DNA of 64,000 nucleotides, from assembly GCA_913052345.1 (NCBI GenBank), contig CAJXDR010000002.1:37005-101004 (forward strand). Reading direction: 5' to 3'. A program made the position numbers and the translations under genes. The stretch is from UBA4421 sp002470275. Its GTDB lineage: Bacteria > Pseudomonadota > Gammaproteobacteria > Pseudomonadales > Azotimanducaceae. Shown in pieces: positions 53,383 through 62,068 of this stretch. The notes beneath the pieces were generated by a model. It did no database searches. It saw only the letters and a program-made list of their open reading frames with translations, and had not been told where the DNA came from. The stretch's first letter is position 1. Every line of letters begins with the position of its first letter.

Positions 53383-54486
53383 CTACCTCACCTCGAGATA
53401 CGCCTTTTCACTGATATCGTGATAGCGACGCACATCCCTGAGGTACTGGGTATAGGATGCGTGAATGCGCGCTGCCAGTGGGTCAGCGTCTGCTATCTCC
53501 GCGACTACCTGGTCAGAAACCTCCCTCAGCCGCGCCAGCACATCATCCGGCAGCCGTCGCAGCAATACGCCATGATCCTCCACCAGGGTGGTCAGCGCAG
53601 CATTATTACGCGCCGTAAACTCACTCAGCATGTCCTCATTAACGGCTCGCGTTGCAACTCGAATCATGGCGCGCAAGTCATCTGGCAACGCCTCCCAAGC
53701 CGCTTTGTTGACCACGGTCTCTAGGGTTGGGCCAGGCTCATGCCAGCCAGGATAGTAGTAGTACTTCGCTGCGGTATGCAGGGAAAAGGCCAGGTCGTTG
53801 TACGGACCGACCCACTCCGTTGCATCAATGACCCCGGTCTGAAGAGCGGTGTAGATTTCGCCCCCAGGCAGCACCACCGGGACGCCCCCAGCCCTGGCCA
53901 AGACTTCCCCGCCCAGGCCAGGGATGCGCATTTTCAAACCCCTGAGGTCCTCTACGGAATTGATCTCTTTATTGAACCACCCGGCCATTTGCACACCCGT
54001 ATTGCCTGCGGCAAAGGGCACCAAGTTGAACGGTTCGTACAGTTCACGCCATAAATCCAGGCCGCCGCCATAATGCAGCCAGCCGTTCATTTCCTGAGCG
54101 TTCATACCAAAGGGCACGGTTGTAAACATAGCGGCCGCAGGGATTTTACCCCGCCAGTAATAAGCGGCACCGTGTCCCATCTCAGCCGTGCCCTGGGATA
54201 CGGCGTCGAATACTTCCAGTGCACCCACCAACTCACCGGCACCATAAACCCTGATATCCAGGCGTCCGGCACTCATCTCGCGCAGCATGTCGGCAAGTCT
54301 CTCCGGAGCCGTGCCAAGTCCAGGCAGGTTCTTCGGCCAGGTCGTGATCATCTTCCAACGAAAAATCTGTTGCGACGCCGAGGGAGCCGTCGTCTCTGCA
54401 GACTGGGGCGCACCGCCACAGCTGCTTAACAGCACTCCAACGCTCAGCAGCGTAATGAGCTTCAACACCTTGATCCTGATTTGCAT
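53383..54486 (-). CDS. TRAP substrate-binding lipoprotein, TakP-like
   Basis: Solute-binding subunit of a TRAP transporter. The 367-residue precursor has a lipoprotein signal with lipobox L20-S-S-C23, so it is membrane-tethered and not freely periplasmic. WKMITTWPKNLPG, FTTVPFGMNAQEMNGW, the substrate-arginine strand LKMRIPGLGGEVL and ATEWVGPYND match the TakP group that binds alpha-keto acids or lactate. It is on the opposite strand from dctQM, an uncommon split. Ligand is inferred from subfamily only. Confidence 0.88.
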   Translation of the reverse strand: MQIRIKVLKLITLLSVGVLLSSCGGAPQSAETTAPSASQQIFRWKMITTWPKNLPGLGTAPERLADMLREMSAGRLDIRVYGAGELVGALEVFDAVSQGTAEMGHGAAYYWRGKIPAAAMFTTVPFGMNAQEMNGWLHYGGGLDLWRELYEPFNLVPFAAGNTGVQMAGWFNKEINSVEDLRGLKMRIPGLGGEVLARAGGVPVVLPGGEIYTALQTGVIDATEWVGPYNDLAFSLHTAAKYYYYPGWHEPGPTLETVVNKAAWEALPDDLRAMIRVATRAVNEDMLSEFTARNNAALTTLVEDHGVLLRRLPDDVLARLREVSDQVVAEIADADPLAARIHASYTQYLRDVRRYHDISEKAYLEVR

Positions 54487-54498
54487 GTCTTTCCTCGC

Positions 54499-56679
54499 CT
54501 ATTCCAGGGCCTGCAGATTGGCATACGCCATCATCAGCCACTTTGCACCCTCATCAAAATTAACCTGAACCTTGGCCCGATCGCCGCCTCCCTCAAACTG
54601 CATAACGATCCCCTCGCCGTACTTCCCATGTTGTACACGCTGGCCCATGCGTAAACCGGACACCGTCGTATCGTCATCAGTGATGCCGTAGGACGGCGAC
54701 CGAGGAGTGTGCACACCGGCCTTGATCCGTACTTCCGACAGTAGCTTCTCAGGAATCTCCAGCAAAAACCGACTGGGCCGGTTATAGCTCTCCTGCCCGT
54801 GTAACCGCCGACTTTCTGCGTAGGTGAGGTACAGGGCTGACATCGCGCGCGTGATACCCACGTAAGCCAAGCGCCGCTCTTCCTCCATGCGGCCAGGCTC
54901 TTCGGCGGACATCCGGTGCGGGAACAAGCCCTCCTCCATACCGGCCAAAAAGACGATTGGGAATTCCAGGCCCTTGGCCGAGTGCAGCGTCATCATCTGA
55001 ACGCTGGGGCCCTGAGCCGACTGTCGGTCTCCCGCATCCAGGGCCATTTGATCTAAAAATTCCTGGAGCGCGCTCTGTTCTGCGCGGTCACTGTTTTCTA
55101 ACGGAAAGACCATTTCGCCGCTGAACTGTCGACATGCGGTAACAAGTTCCTGCAGATTTTCTTGGCGTGCAAGCCCTCGCTCTCCTCTCTCCTGACCGTG
55201 ATAAGTCATCAGACCACTCACCTCGATGGCATGCTCGGCAAGCTCGTGCAACCCCATGGGCGCAACCGCATCCGCCATGTCGTCTATCAGTTTAAGGAAG
55301 TTGCCCAGGGCGCCCTGAACTCTGGCGGTAAACGCACCTCCCTGAAGCCCTTGGCGCGCCGCCTGCCAAAGAGACACTCCTTGTTCGCGTGCCAGGCCTC
55401 TCAACCCCTCCAGTGTCTTATCACCAATGCCCCTGGGGGGTAAATTCACCACTCGCTCAAAGGCAGGGTCTGACTGCCTGTCTTCGATCAGGCGCATATA
55501 CGCTAGCGCATTTTTGATTTCCGCACGCTCAAAAAACCGCTGGCCACCATAGATTTGGTAGGGAATGTCAGCCCGCAGGAGCGCTTCTTCCAAGACCCGA
55601 GACTGAGCATTAGACCGATAAAGAATCGCGGCATCCGAAGGGCTGCCCCCATTTTCTATCCACTGCTGTATTCGTTCAGCGATGAACCTCGCTTCATCCA
55701 GGTCATTGAAACCCGCATAGACCTTGATTTGATCTCCGGCTTCTCCCGCAGACCACAGCTCCTTGCCCAATCGATTGGTATTTCGCTGGATCAGCGAATT
55801 CGCCGCCTCCAGGATGGTTTGCGTTGAGCGATAATTCTGCTCGAGCCGCACCGTCACAACGTCTTGAAAATCCGAGGTGAACGCGTGAATGTTTTCTATT
55901 TTCGCGCCGCGCCAACCATAAATAGATTGATCGTCGTCACCCACGGCCATGATCTTGCCCTGCTCCCCGGCGAGCACGCGGAGCCAGGCATACTGAATAC
56001 TGTTTGTATCCTGAAATTCGTCCACCAGCAGATGTTGAAAACGCCCTTGATAGTGCTGCAGCAGGGCTGGCTCGTTGAGCCATAGTTCATGAGAACGCAA
56101 CAGCAACTCTGCAAAGTCTACTAACCCTCCCCGATCACAAACCTCTTCATAAGCCTGATAAATACGCTTATGGGTTAGCGTGAAGAGATCGCCCTCATCA
56201 ACCAGCTGCGCGGCACGGCGGCCCTCATCTTTTTGGGAGTTGATAAACCAGCATGCCTGTCTGGCGGGCCATTTCTTTTCATCAATGTCCTGGGATTTCA
56301 TGATGCGCTTGATCAAACGCACCTGGTCATCGCTATCAATGATCTGAAAATTCTGCGGCAGTTTCGCTTCGGACCAGTGCATGCGAAGCAAGCGATGGGC
56401 CAGACTATGAAAGGTCCCCACCCACATGGAGCGCGAGGATATATTGAGCAAGGCCTCGGTTCGGCTGCGTAGCTCGGCGGCTGCCTTGTTCGTGAAGGTT
56501 ACCGCCAAAATGCTCTGGGGAGAGACCCGCTCCACATCAATTAACCAGGCTATCCGGTGCACCAGCACGCGCGTCTTACCGCTGCCCGCACCGGCAATGA
56601 CGAGAGCATTCTCCAGCGGCGCCGATACTGCCGCACGCTGTGCCTCGTTTAGACCCTCAAGAATATGCGTTATGTCCAA
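54499..56679 (-). CDS. uvrD: DNA helicase II
   Basis: Superfamily 1 3'-5' helicase for nucleotide excision and mismatch repair. The 726 residues contain GAGSGKTRVLVHRIAWL (Walker A), VDEFQDTN (Walker B), VGDDDQSIYGWRGA, LEQNYRST and VYVGITRA-like motif VI, and a C-terminal tail ending KVQVNFDEGAKWLM typical of UvrD/PcrA. No LexA-type box (CTG-N10-CAG) was found in the 115 bases upstream. Confidence 0.96.
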   Translation of the reverse strand: MDITHILEGLNEAQRAAVSAPLENALVIAGAGSGKTRVLVHRIAWLIDVERVSPQSILAVTFTNKAAAELRSRTEALLNISSRSMWVGTFHSLAHRLLRMHWSEAKLPQNFQIIDSDDQVRLIKRIMKSQDIDEKKWPARQACWFINSQKDEGRRAAQLVDEGDLFTLTHKRIYQAYEEVCDRGGLVDFAELLLRSHELWLNEPALLQHYQGRFQHLLVDEFQDTNSIQYAWLRVLAGEQGKIMAVGDDDQSIYGWRGAKIENIHAFTSDFQDVVTVRLEQNYRSTQTILEAANSLIQRNTNRLGKELWSAGEAGDQIKVYAGFNDLDEARFIAERIQQWIENGGSPSDAAILYRSNAQSRVLEEALLRADIPYQIYGGQRFFERAEIKNALAYMRLIEDRQSDPAFERVVNLPPRGIGDKTLEGLRGLAREQGVSLWQAARQGLQGGAFTARVQGALGNFLKLIDDMADAVAPMGLHELAEHAIEVSGLMTYHGQERGERGLARQENLQELVTACRQFSGEMVFPLENSDRAEQSALQEFLDQMALDAGDRQSAQGPSVQMMTLHSAKGLEFPIVFLAGMEEGLFPHRMSAEEPGRMEEERRLAYVGITRAMSALYLTYAESRRLHGQESYNRPSRFLLEIPEKLLSEVRIKAGVHTPRSPSYGITDDDTTVSGLRMGQRVQHGKYGEGIVMQFEGGGDRAKVQVNFDEGAKWLMMAYANLQALE

Positions 56680-56794
56680 CGCCGCAACCTACGCCGATAA
56701 ACGGTCAGTTTACCTTAGCAGGAGAAAAATCGCCCTGAGAAAGCGCAAGGTCGTGTCCTATTTCAAGACGTTCTGGGCGCTCTGTACCGGGGCG

Positions 56795-57433
56795 CTAGGA
56801 TGCTGGCGCCTCTTCCGCGTCCTCGGCATCTTCGCCCTCGGTGTCGTCAATGACCTCACGGGCCTTCTCATTGAATTCCAAGGTATGAGACGTTATCAGA
56901 TTCGCAATCCCACTCGCTTCATCAGCCATTTTCAGACGCTGCAGAATCTCTCTTACCAAGGATCGAACCTCATTTCGAAGCTCAGGCATCTCCGCATCAG
57001 GGCTGGTCGCAGACTGCACGCCAATACGATAAAAACGAGACACATAGGATTGAGGCATCCAGGACTGGACCTCTCCTCGCAGCCCGCCGATCGCAGCTTG
57101 GCTCTCTGGCACAGACTCCCGACCATGCTGTTTATCCATCTGTCCTTGGTCAATAAGTTGTTCAATGTGACGAGACAAAACGAAGGCGTAGCGACGGCGC
57201 AGGTCAGTGATGACGTCAGGATGCTTTTCTGGTGCCTCGAGCGCATCCCAGATTTCTCTCCCGCTGAAACCAAAGAGCGTACCCCCTGTACTGGCCTTGC
57301 TGGCCGCTGACTCTAGTCGGCCTCGCTCCAAAACGGTGATGCGCTGCCACATATAAATCAGCAGTATGAGGATGAGAATCAGTAGTAATGCTGTGGACCC
57401 AATTAAGGCTACGGGTACGATGGACTCTGACAT
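56795..57433 (-). CDS. unrecognised single-pass membrane protein
   Basis: Not recognised. ATG at 57433 gives 212 residues; eight further codons upstream are also open. One hydrophobic helix at 6-28 near the N-terminus, then a helical, charged cytoplasmic or periplasmic part including FSGREIWDALEAPEKHPDVI and RRRYAFVLSRHIEQLIDQG, and an acidic tail rich in Glu, Asp and Ala. Lies 54 bases downstream of the coiled-coil gene on the same strand, the last of three such genes following flhB. I infer a membrane-associated scaffold with flagellar or envelope context; no enzyme motif was seen. Confidence 0.6.
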   Translation of the reverse strand: MSESIVPVALIGSTALLLILILILLIYMWQRITVLERGRLESAASKASTGGTLFGFSGREIWDALEAPEKHPDVITDLRRRYAFVLSRHIEQLIDQGQMDKQHGRESVPESQAAIGGLRGEVQSWMPQSYVSRFYRIGVQSATSPDAEMPELRNEVRSLVREILQRLKMADEASGIANLITSHTLEFNEKAREVIDDTEGEDAEDAEEAPAS

Positions 57434-57487
57434 ATTAGGCGCCTCCTGCAGCTCCAATCAAAGACTTAGCCGGTAATGCTTTTATGC

Positions 57488-58441
57488 TTAAGGTGACTCC
57501 GCAGCGATATCTGCTGTTGCAGGCTCGGTAATACCCAAAACTTCCTTGGCCACTCTGGCACGTTCGATAATGTACAGGTCGGCTACCGTTTCATCGATCC
57601 TTTCCAGGTTTTCACGCAGACTGGTTAGCTCGCGCCGAATCCCTTTGACCGGAGCCATGAGCAACGACGCTTCCTGAAGGTTCTTCTCCAAGGACGTTAA
57701 CTGCTGGCGCATGGTTGCCGCGCGACCGCTGATTTGATCCAGGTCCTGCTGCACCGCCGCCGCATTCGCCGTGACCGACGCATCTATGCGTCCGGCAAGC
57801 GTTTCGGGTATTTGGGCTACCTGCTGGTCCAGGGCCAGGAGGGCCGCATCGCCTTCTGCCAACCGTTCTTGTATGGCCTGTTGCCCTGCTAGCGCCTGAT
57901 TCACGCCATCTTCCAGGGCGCTGAAACTTTCAATCCCTCTTGAAACCTGGATGACCCGTTTGGCCAAGGCGTTCAGCATCGCATCGACTTCCCCGACTTT
58001 ATTCGACATCTGCACGGACATAATCACGTAAAAAACGATGGCGGCGAGAAGCGCAATACAGAGAGAGGCGATCGAATAGGTCGTCAGCTGGCGCGCTTTA
58101 TCGAGCTGCTTGGCGATGTCCTCGATCAGCGGGTGCGCCGTAGAAATTCTCACCGTCTCGTTGCCAACCGAGATCTGTAGGTTTGGCTCGTCGGCCTCTG
58201 GCGCAGCAGCATCCTCGGGGCTTGCTAAAATCGGTTCTTCCACGGGCGGGACAACTGCCGCCGGTTCAGCTTCTATTGCGGGTGTCGCCAGTTCAGCTTC
58301 TACTGCGGGTGTCGCCGGCTCAGCAGAGAGCGCCTCGTCCACGGCGTCGCTACGCTCGGTAACGCCATCGGCAATCGCCGCCGCTGCTTCTGAGGCGTCG
58401 AATTCCTCACCCTTACCCTGTTCTTCGTCTTGTTCAGCCAT
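57488..58441 (-). CDS. unrecognised membrane-anchored coiled-coil protein
   Basis: Not recognised. ATG at 58441 (after GAGG) gives 317 residues. An acidic Ala/Glu/Pro-rich N-terminal region (20-90) holds a duplicated nine-residue unit ATPAVEAEL/ATPAIEAEP. One transmembrane helix follows (about 121-142), then a long predicted coiled coil (150-300) with evenly spaced heptads. Topology suggests a cytoplasmic N-terminus and a periplasmic rod. Between the SPOR-domain gene (41 bases upstream) and the other membrane gene; the three probably form one transcript, perhaps continuing from flhB (11-base gap). Confidence 0.6.
   Translation of the reverse strand: MAEQDEEQGKGEEFDASEAAAAIADGVTERSDAVDEALSAEPATPAVEAELATPAIEAEPAAVVPPVEEPILASPEDAAAPEADEPNLQISVGNETVRISTAHPLIEDIAKQLDKARQLTTYSIASLCIALLAAIVFYVIMSVQMSNKVGEVDAMLNALAKRVIQVSRGIESFSALEDGVNQALAGQQAIQERLAEGDAALLALDQQVAQIPETLAGRIDASVTANAAAVQQDLDQISGRAATMRQQLTSLEKNLQEASLLMAPVKGIRRELTSLRENLERIDETVADLYIIERARVAKEVLGITEPATADIAAESP
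58264..58317. repeat. 27-bp in-frame tandem duplication
   Basis: Two adjacent 27-base units starting GTTCAGCTTCTA differ at two positions and encode nine-residue repeats in the acidic N-terminus of the coiled-coil gene. A partial third copy follows. Length is a multiple of three, so copy-number change would keep the frame. Confidence 0.8.
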
Positions 58442-58482
58442 CACTTTTTCCTCGTGTCTCGCGACTCATTCTCCGCCGCCCA

Positions 58483-59829
58483 TTAGGGTCGCTCTACGGA
58501 ATTCCCGAGCGTTGCCCCCGAAATGAAAAATGGCGTCTTATTTATACCGTAGTCAACCAAATGTTGTCGCGCCTCTTCGCGATTAAGGAAGGGCCCGCTC
58601 ACCACTACGTAACGATCACCTTTTTCAAATACTCTGACGCCGGGCAGTCGAGGCGTATTGCCACGCCAGATGAAGGCGCGCTGGGGCAGCGAAAATGAAG
58701 CATGCTGAACATAAACGCCATCCGTCACTGGGGGCGCAACAGCCGGTGCAACGTCGGTAACGGGCTGCGTGACAAAAATTTCCTTGAGCGCCTTCTCCGG
58801 ATCATCAACCACGATGGGTAACTGCTTTTTTTCCACATCCTGACTGGGCTGTGCTGCAGGCAGCAGCGGCGCTAATGACGCCTGACTTTGGGCCTCCGCA
58901 TCCACCGCCGGGGCGCTGACCTCAGCGCCACTGTTCGCGTCCGGAGCCGTGGCATCGTCACTGAATGAAATAGGCAGGCTTTGAATTTGCTGGGCGATCC
59001 GACTTGCTGCGCCGCTGAGGTCTGCATCCTGACCCAAATAGGCGGCGGCAATCAAAAGACAGGCGATTCCGGAACTGGCCACTACGCGCCCCCGAGCCTG
59101 GCGCAGCTTCGTGAGCTGCAGCGTAGCAGCGGTCTGATTTGCGACATTTCTCTTTGCCAAAGCTGCAGCGGTGCTTTGTCCCATGCCCTTAGGGAACGCG
59201 GCAACGTCACCGTCCTGCCGCTTTTTGCCGGGCGAAAGACCGAGGGCATCCACCAGCTGGCTGACCTGTGACAATTCCGGTCGACCGGCAAGGCGTTCGA
59301 GCAAAGCCTTTGCTTCCTCCTCTGATGGCTGAGGAAAGTCCACGGATTGAGCTCTTAATTTTTCAGCTAGCTTTTTAATTTGCGCTGACTCTGGGCGCAC
59401 CTGGCGGAAATGCACAATGAGCGAAATCCCCGTTGCGCGAAACTGACTGATCATCTTCACGGTCATTTCCAAAAGCCCGGTATCCCGTAAGTTGGGCAAT
59501 TCGTATAGCCACAGTTCGTTCAGGGGCGTGCTTTTTTTCGCCTGAAATGACTCCAGGTTGACCTGCGCGAGGCGTTTATTGAGCCCGTCGAGCACCGCTT
59601 CACTGTTCTTGGGCATTCGCCTAACCGTCACTTTCCCGGCCCTAGACCCAGACAGCTGGGTTAGCAGGGTCCGCGTGTAGTGCGCGAGCAGCATTTCGTG
59701 CTGTGCAACCATGATCAACGTTTTACCCGAGTTCAGCACGATATTCGCGCACTCCTGGAGCCGAGCGGTATCGCCAACGTTGAACAAAAGCTCATTTGAA
59801 ATTGTGGGTTCTTCTTTTAAAGGAATCAT
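58483..59829 (-). CDS. single-pass membrane protein with NTPase-like domain and SPOR domain (DamX-like)
   Basis: A 448-residue protein in three parts. Residues 15-185 alternate strands and helices like an AAA-type ATPase (KTLIMVAQHEMLLAHYTRTLL, LNELWLYELPNL) but have no Walker A GKT loop, so ATP hydrolysis is doubtful. A membrane helix lies at 247-265. After a Pro/Ala-rich linker, residues 371-437 (VYVQHASFS...YVVVSGPFLNREEARQHL) form a SPOR domain, which binds denuded septal peptidoglycan. The architecture parallels DamX. It lies 11 bases after flhB on the same strand, where flhA is usual. A flagellar-assembly or septal role is inference. Confidence 0.7.
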   Translation of the reverse strand: MIPLKEEPTISNELLFNVGDTARLQECANIVLNSGKTLIMVAQHEMLLAHYTRTLLTQLSGSRAGKVTVRRMPKNSEAVLDGLNKRLAQVNLESFQAKKSTPLNELWLYELPNLRDTGLLEMTVKMISQFRATGISLIVHFRQVRPESAQIKKLAEKLRAQSVDFPQPSEEEAKALLERLAGRPELSQVSQLVDALGLSPGKKRQDGDVAAFPKGMGQSTAAALAKRNVANQTAATLQLTKLRQARGRVVASSGIACLLIAAAYLGQDADLSGAASRIAQQIQSLPISFSDDATAPDANSGAEVSAPAVDAEAQSQASLAPLLPAAQPSQDVEKKQLPIVVDDPEKALKEIFVTQPVTDVAPAVAPPVTDGVYVQHASFSLPQRAFIWRGNTPRLPGVRVFEKGDRYVVVSGPFLNREEARQHLVDYGINKTPFFISGATLGNSVERP

Positions 59830-59840
59830 CTCCGCGGGTC

Positions 59841-61007
59841 CTAACTGTCGTTAAAAGTTGTGGGCACGTGACGCTTGCCCGATTCATCGAAAATAAGGTT
59901 GTCTGGCACCTTCGGCTTAGGCTTGGCCATTTTTCTACCATCCTGGCTTACCGCGTTTAGGCTATAGACATAGGCAATAACCTGAGCCACGGCGTGAAAT
60001 AAATCCGGCGGTATGTACATGCCAATTTCTGAGGTGAAATAGAGCGCTCTCGCCAGCAGCGGCGCTTCAAAAATTTCCACCTCATGCTCACCCGCTCGCT
60101 CACGAATGCGTTGAGCCATGTGGTTTTTCCCCTTGGCAACAACCTTCGGGGCTTCCTCTTTATCCATTTCGTACAGCAGCGCCACCGCGAAATGCTCTGG
60201 GTTGGTGACCACAACGTCAGCCTTCGGCACGTCGTCCAGCATGCGTTGCTGGGCCATCTCGCGCTGTTTGGCGCGAATACGCTGCTTGACCTCTGGCTGG
60301 CCCTCAAGTTCTTTCATCTCGTCCTTGATTTCCTGCTTGGTCATGCGCAGCTTTTTTATAAATTCATACTGTTGATAGGGCACGTCCACCATGGCGATCA
60401 GCACCAGGGCCATAGAGGTAATCAGCCCGCCTAAGAGAACGGTCTCGATACTGTTTGCAATCGCTGCGTTAATAGAGCCCTCACCAATTTTGATGATGGT
60501 GTCGAAATTGAGGTAGAGAAAGGTGCCACCAATGGCGGCAACCAGGGCGAACTTCAGCAGGGCCTTGGATAGCTCGACCAGGGCTTTGAGACCAAAAATA
60601 CGCGCCATGCCCTTGATGGGGTTCAGCTTGCTGGCCTTAGGCTCCAGGCTCTTACCTGAGAACACAAAGCCCCCTAGCGCGGTAGCAGACCCAACCGCGG
60701 CGAGCATAGCCAAGAAAAACACGGGAATTAGCGTGATGAATCCATCCAGCGTCAGCATCGCAAGGCGCGGCACCGCTAAATTTTCCTCGAAAGCATAGTT
60801 TGGCGGGATGACCAAGCTGGTAGCGAACAGGTCAACGAAGCGAGGCCCAAGCCAAAATCCGCCCGCGTATAGGCAGGCGATTACCGTCACCGTGACAGCG
60901 GCGGTAGTCATATCCTGAGAGCGCAGCACCTGCCCGTCTTCCTTGGCTTTCTCTAGCCTTCTCGGGGTCGGTTCCTCAGTTTTGTCGTCCTGACTTTCTT
61001 CTGCCAT
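59841..61007 (-). CDS. flhB: flagellar export switch protein FlhB
   Basis: Membrane component of the flagellar type III export gate that switches substrates from hook to filament. The 388 residues have four membrane helices (about 30-215), the linker PYQQYEFIKKLRMTKQEIKDEMKELEG and the cytoplasmic domain with VVTNPEHFAVAL. The normally invariant self-cleavage motif NPTH reads N269-P270-E271-H272. The C-terminal tail ends normally. It follows fliR by 9 bases, and the usual downstream flhA is missing. Confidence 0.94.
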   Translation of the reverse strand: MAEESQDDKTEEPTPRRLEKAKEDGQVLRSQDMTTAAVTVTVIACLYAGGFWLGPRFVDLFATSLVIPPNYAFEENLAVPRLAMLTLDGFITLIPVFFLAMLAAVGSATALGGFVFSGKSLEPKASKLNPIKGMARIFGLKALVELSKALLKFALVAAIGGTFLYLNFDTIIKIGEGSINAAIANSIETVLLGGLITSMALVLIAMVDVPYQQYEFIKKLRMTKQEIKDEMKELEGQPEVKQRIRAKQREMAQQRMLDDVPKADVVVTNPEHFAVALLYEMDKEEAPKVVAKGKNHMAQRIRERAGEHEVEIFEAPLLARALYFTSEIGMYIPPDLFHAVAQVIAYVYSLNAVSQDGRKMAKPKPKVPDNLIFDESGKRHVPTTFNDS

Positions 61008-61016
61008 CTTGGCTTC

Positions 61017-61787
61017 CTAACCACCAAAAACGTTTTGATTAAGGGAATCGAAGGCCGCAAACCACAGGCCCTCCATCTTGGAATGCATGGTCATCATGGT
61101 GATAAGGAGCATGCCGAATCCCAAAGGGATTAGGGCAGGGAAGCCCACCGCAAAGACGTTAAGACTGGGCGATGCTCGGGAGATAACCCCCAGGCAAACA
61201 TTAATCATCAGCAACCCCAGCATAATCGGCAGCACCAGCACCACGGCGCCCACAAACATTTGTGAAGACCAGGCGATAAAGCCTGAGATAGCCTGAGTGC
61301 TTAACAGTCCAGAGCCGATGGGGATGGTGGTAAAGCTGTCCACCAACATGGTGATCAGTATCAAATGTCCGCCCAGGCCTAAAAACACCAGCAGGCCGAC
61401 TATGAGCAGAAACTGGGATAGCGTGGGCACATTACCCAGGTTGGGGTCGATCATGTTAGCCATGCCCAAGCCCATGCTGGAGGACACGGCATGACCGGAA
61501 ACAATGATCGCAGCGGTAACAACCTGCAAACTGAGGCCCATGAGCGCGCCTACGGTGATCTCGTTAAACATGCGTTCTAGCGCCGCAAAGCTAAACGGAT
61601 CGGTGGCCGGAATGTCGATGAGCGGGTAGATCATCCAGGTGAGGCTAAAACCGATCAAAATTCTCAGCCGTAAATTCATGGCTTGCTGGCTAAAAATGGG
61701 GCTGCTCAACAAAAGTGCCGTAACCCGCACGAAAGGCCAAATGAAGGTCTGAAGCAGTTCGGTTAAATATGGGATCAGGAAAGACAT
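61017..61787 (-). CDS. fliR: flagellar export protein FliR
   Basis: Core export-gate membrane protein, one copy per FliP5-FliQ4-FliR1 complex. The 256 residues have about six hydrophobic segments with the family motif VRVTALLLSSPIFSQQAMNLRLRILI near the N-terminus and ASPSLNVFAVGFPALIPLGF near the C-terminus. 4 bases after fliQ; part of the leftward fliP-fliQ-fliR-flhB operon. Confidence 0.95.
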   Translation of the reverse strand: MSFLIPYLTELLQTFIWPFVRVTALLLSSPIFSQQAMNLRLRILIGFSLTWMIYPLIDIPATDPFSFAALERMFNEITVGALMGLSLQVVTAAIIVSGHAVSSSMGLGMANMIDPNLGNVPTLSQFLLIVGLLVFLGLGGHLILITMLVDSFTTIPIGSGLLSTQAISGFIAWSSQMFVGAVVLVLPIMLGLLMINVCLGVISRASPSLNVFAVGFPALIPLGFGMLLITMMTMHSKMEGLWFAAFDSLNQNVFGG

Positions 61788-61791
61788 TTGG

Positions 61792-62061
61792 CTACAGGGT
61801 CATCGTGCGAACGCGTTCAAAGATGGTCTCGAAATACTCGGCCATGACGGCAAGCTGCCACTCTCCAAAGATAACGATGGCCAGCACCATCACGGCAAGC
61901 TTCGGGATAAAGCTGAGCGTCATTTCCTGAATAGAGGTAGCTGCCTGCAAGATACCCACAAGCAAACCCGACATCAGCGCTGCGGCCAGCACGGGGGCGG
62001 CGACTAAGACCGTGACAACAAGCGCTTCCACGGCGATATCCATGACGAGACCGGTTTCCAT
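61792..62061 (-). CDS. fliQ: flagellar export protein FliQ
   Basis: An 89-residue two-helix membrane protein of the export gate. AALMSGLLVGILQAATSIQEMTLSFIPKLA is the conserved helix-loop-helix core. Seven bases follow the fliP stop. Confidence 0.95.
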   Translation of the reverse strand: METGLVMDIAVEALVVTVLVAAPVLAAALMSGLLVGILQAATSIQEMTLSFIPKLAVMVLAIVIFGEWQLAVMAEYFETIFERVRTMTL

Positions 62062-62068
62062 AATCGCG

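Noticed and set aside
56680..56794. LexA box before uvrD
   Set aside because: No CTG-N10-CAG pattern in this gap.
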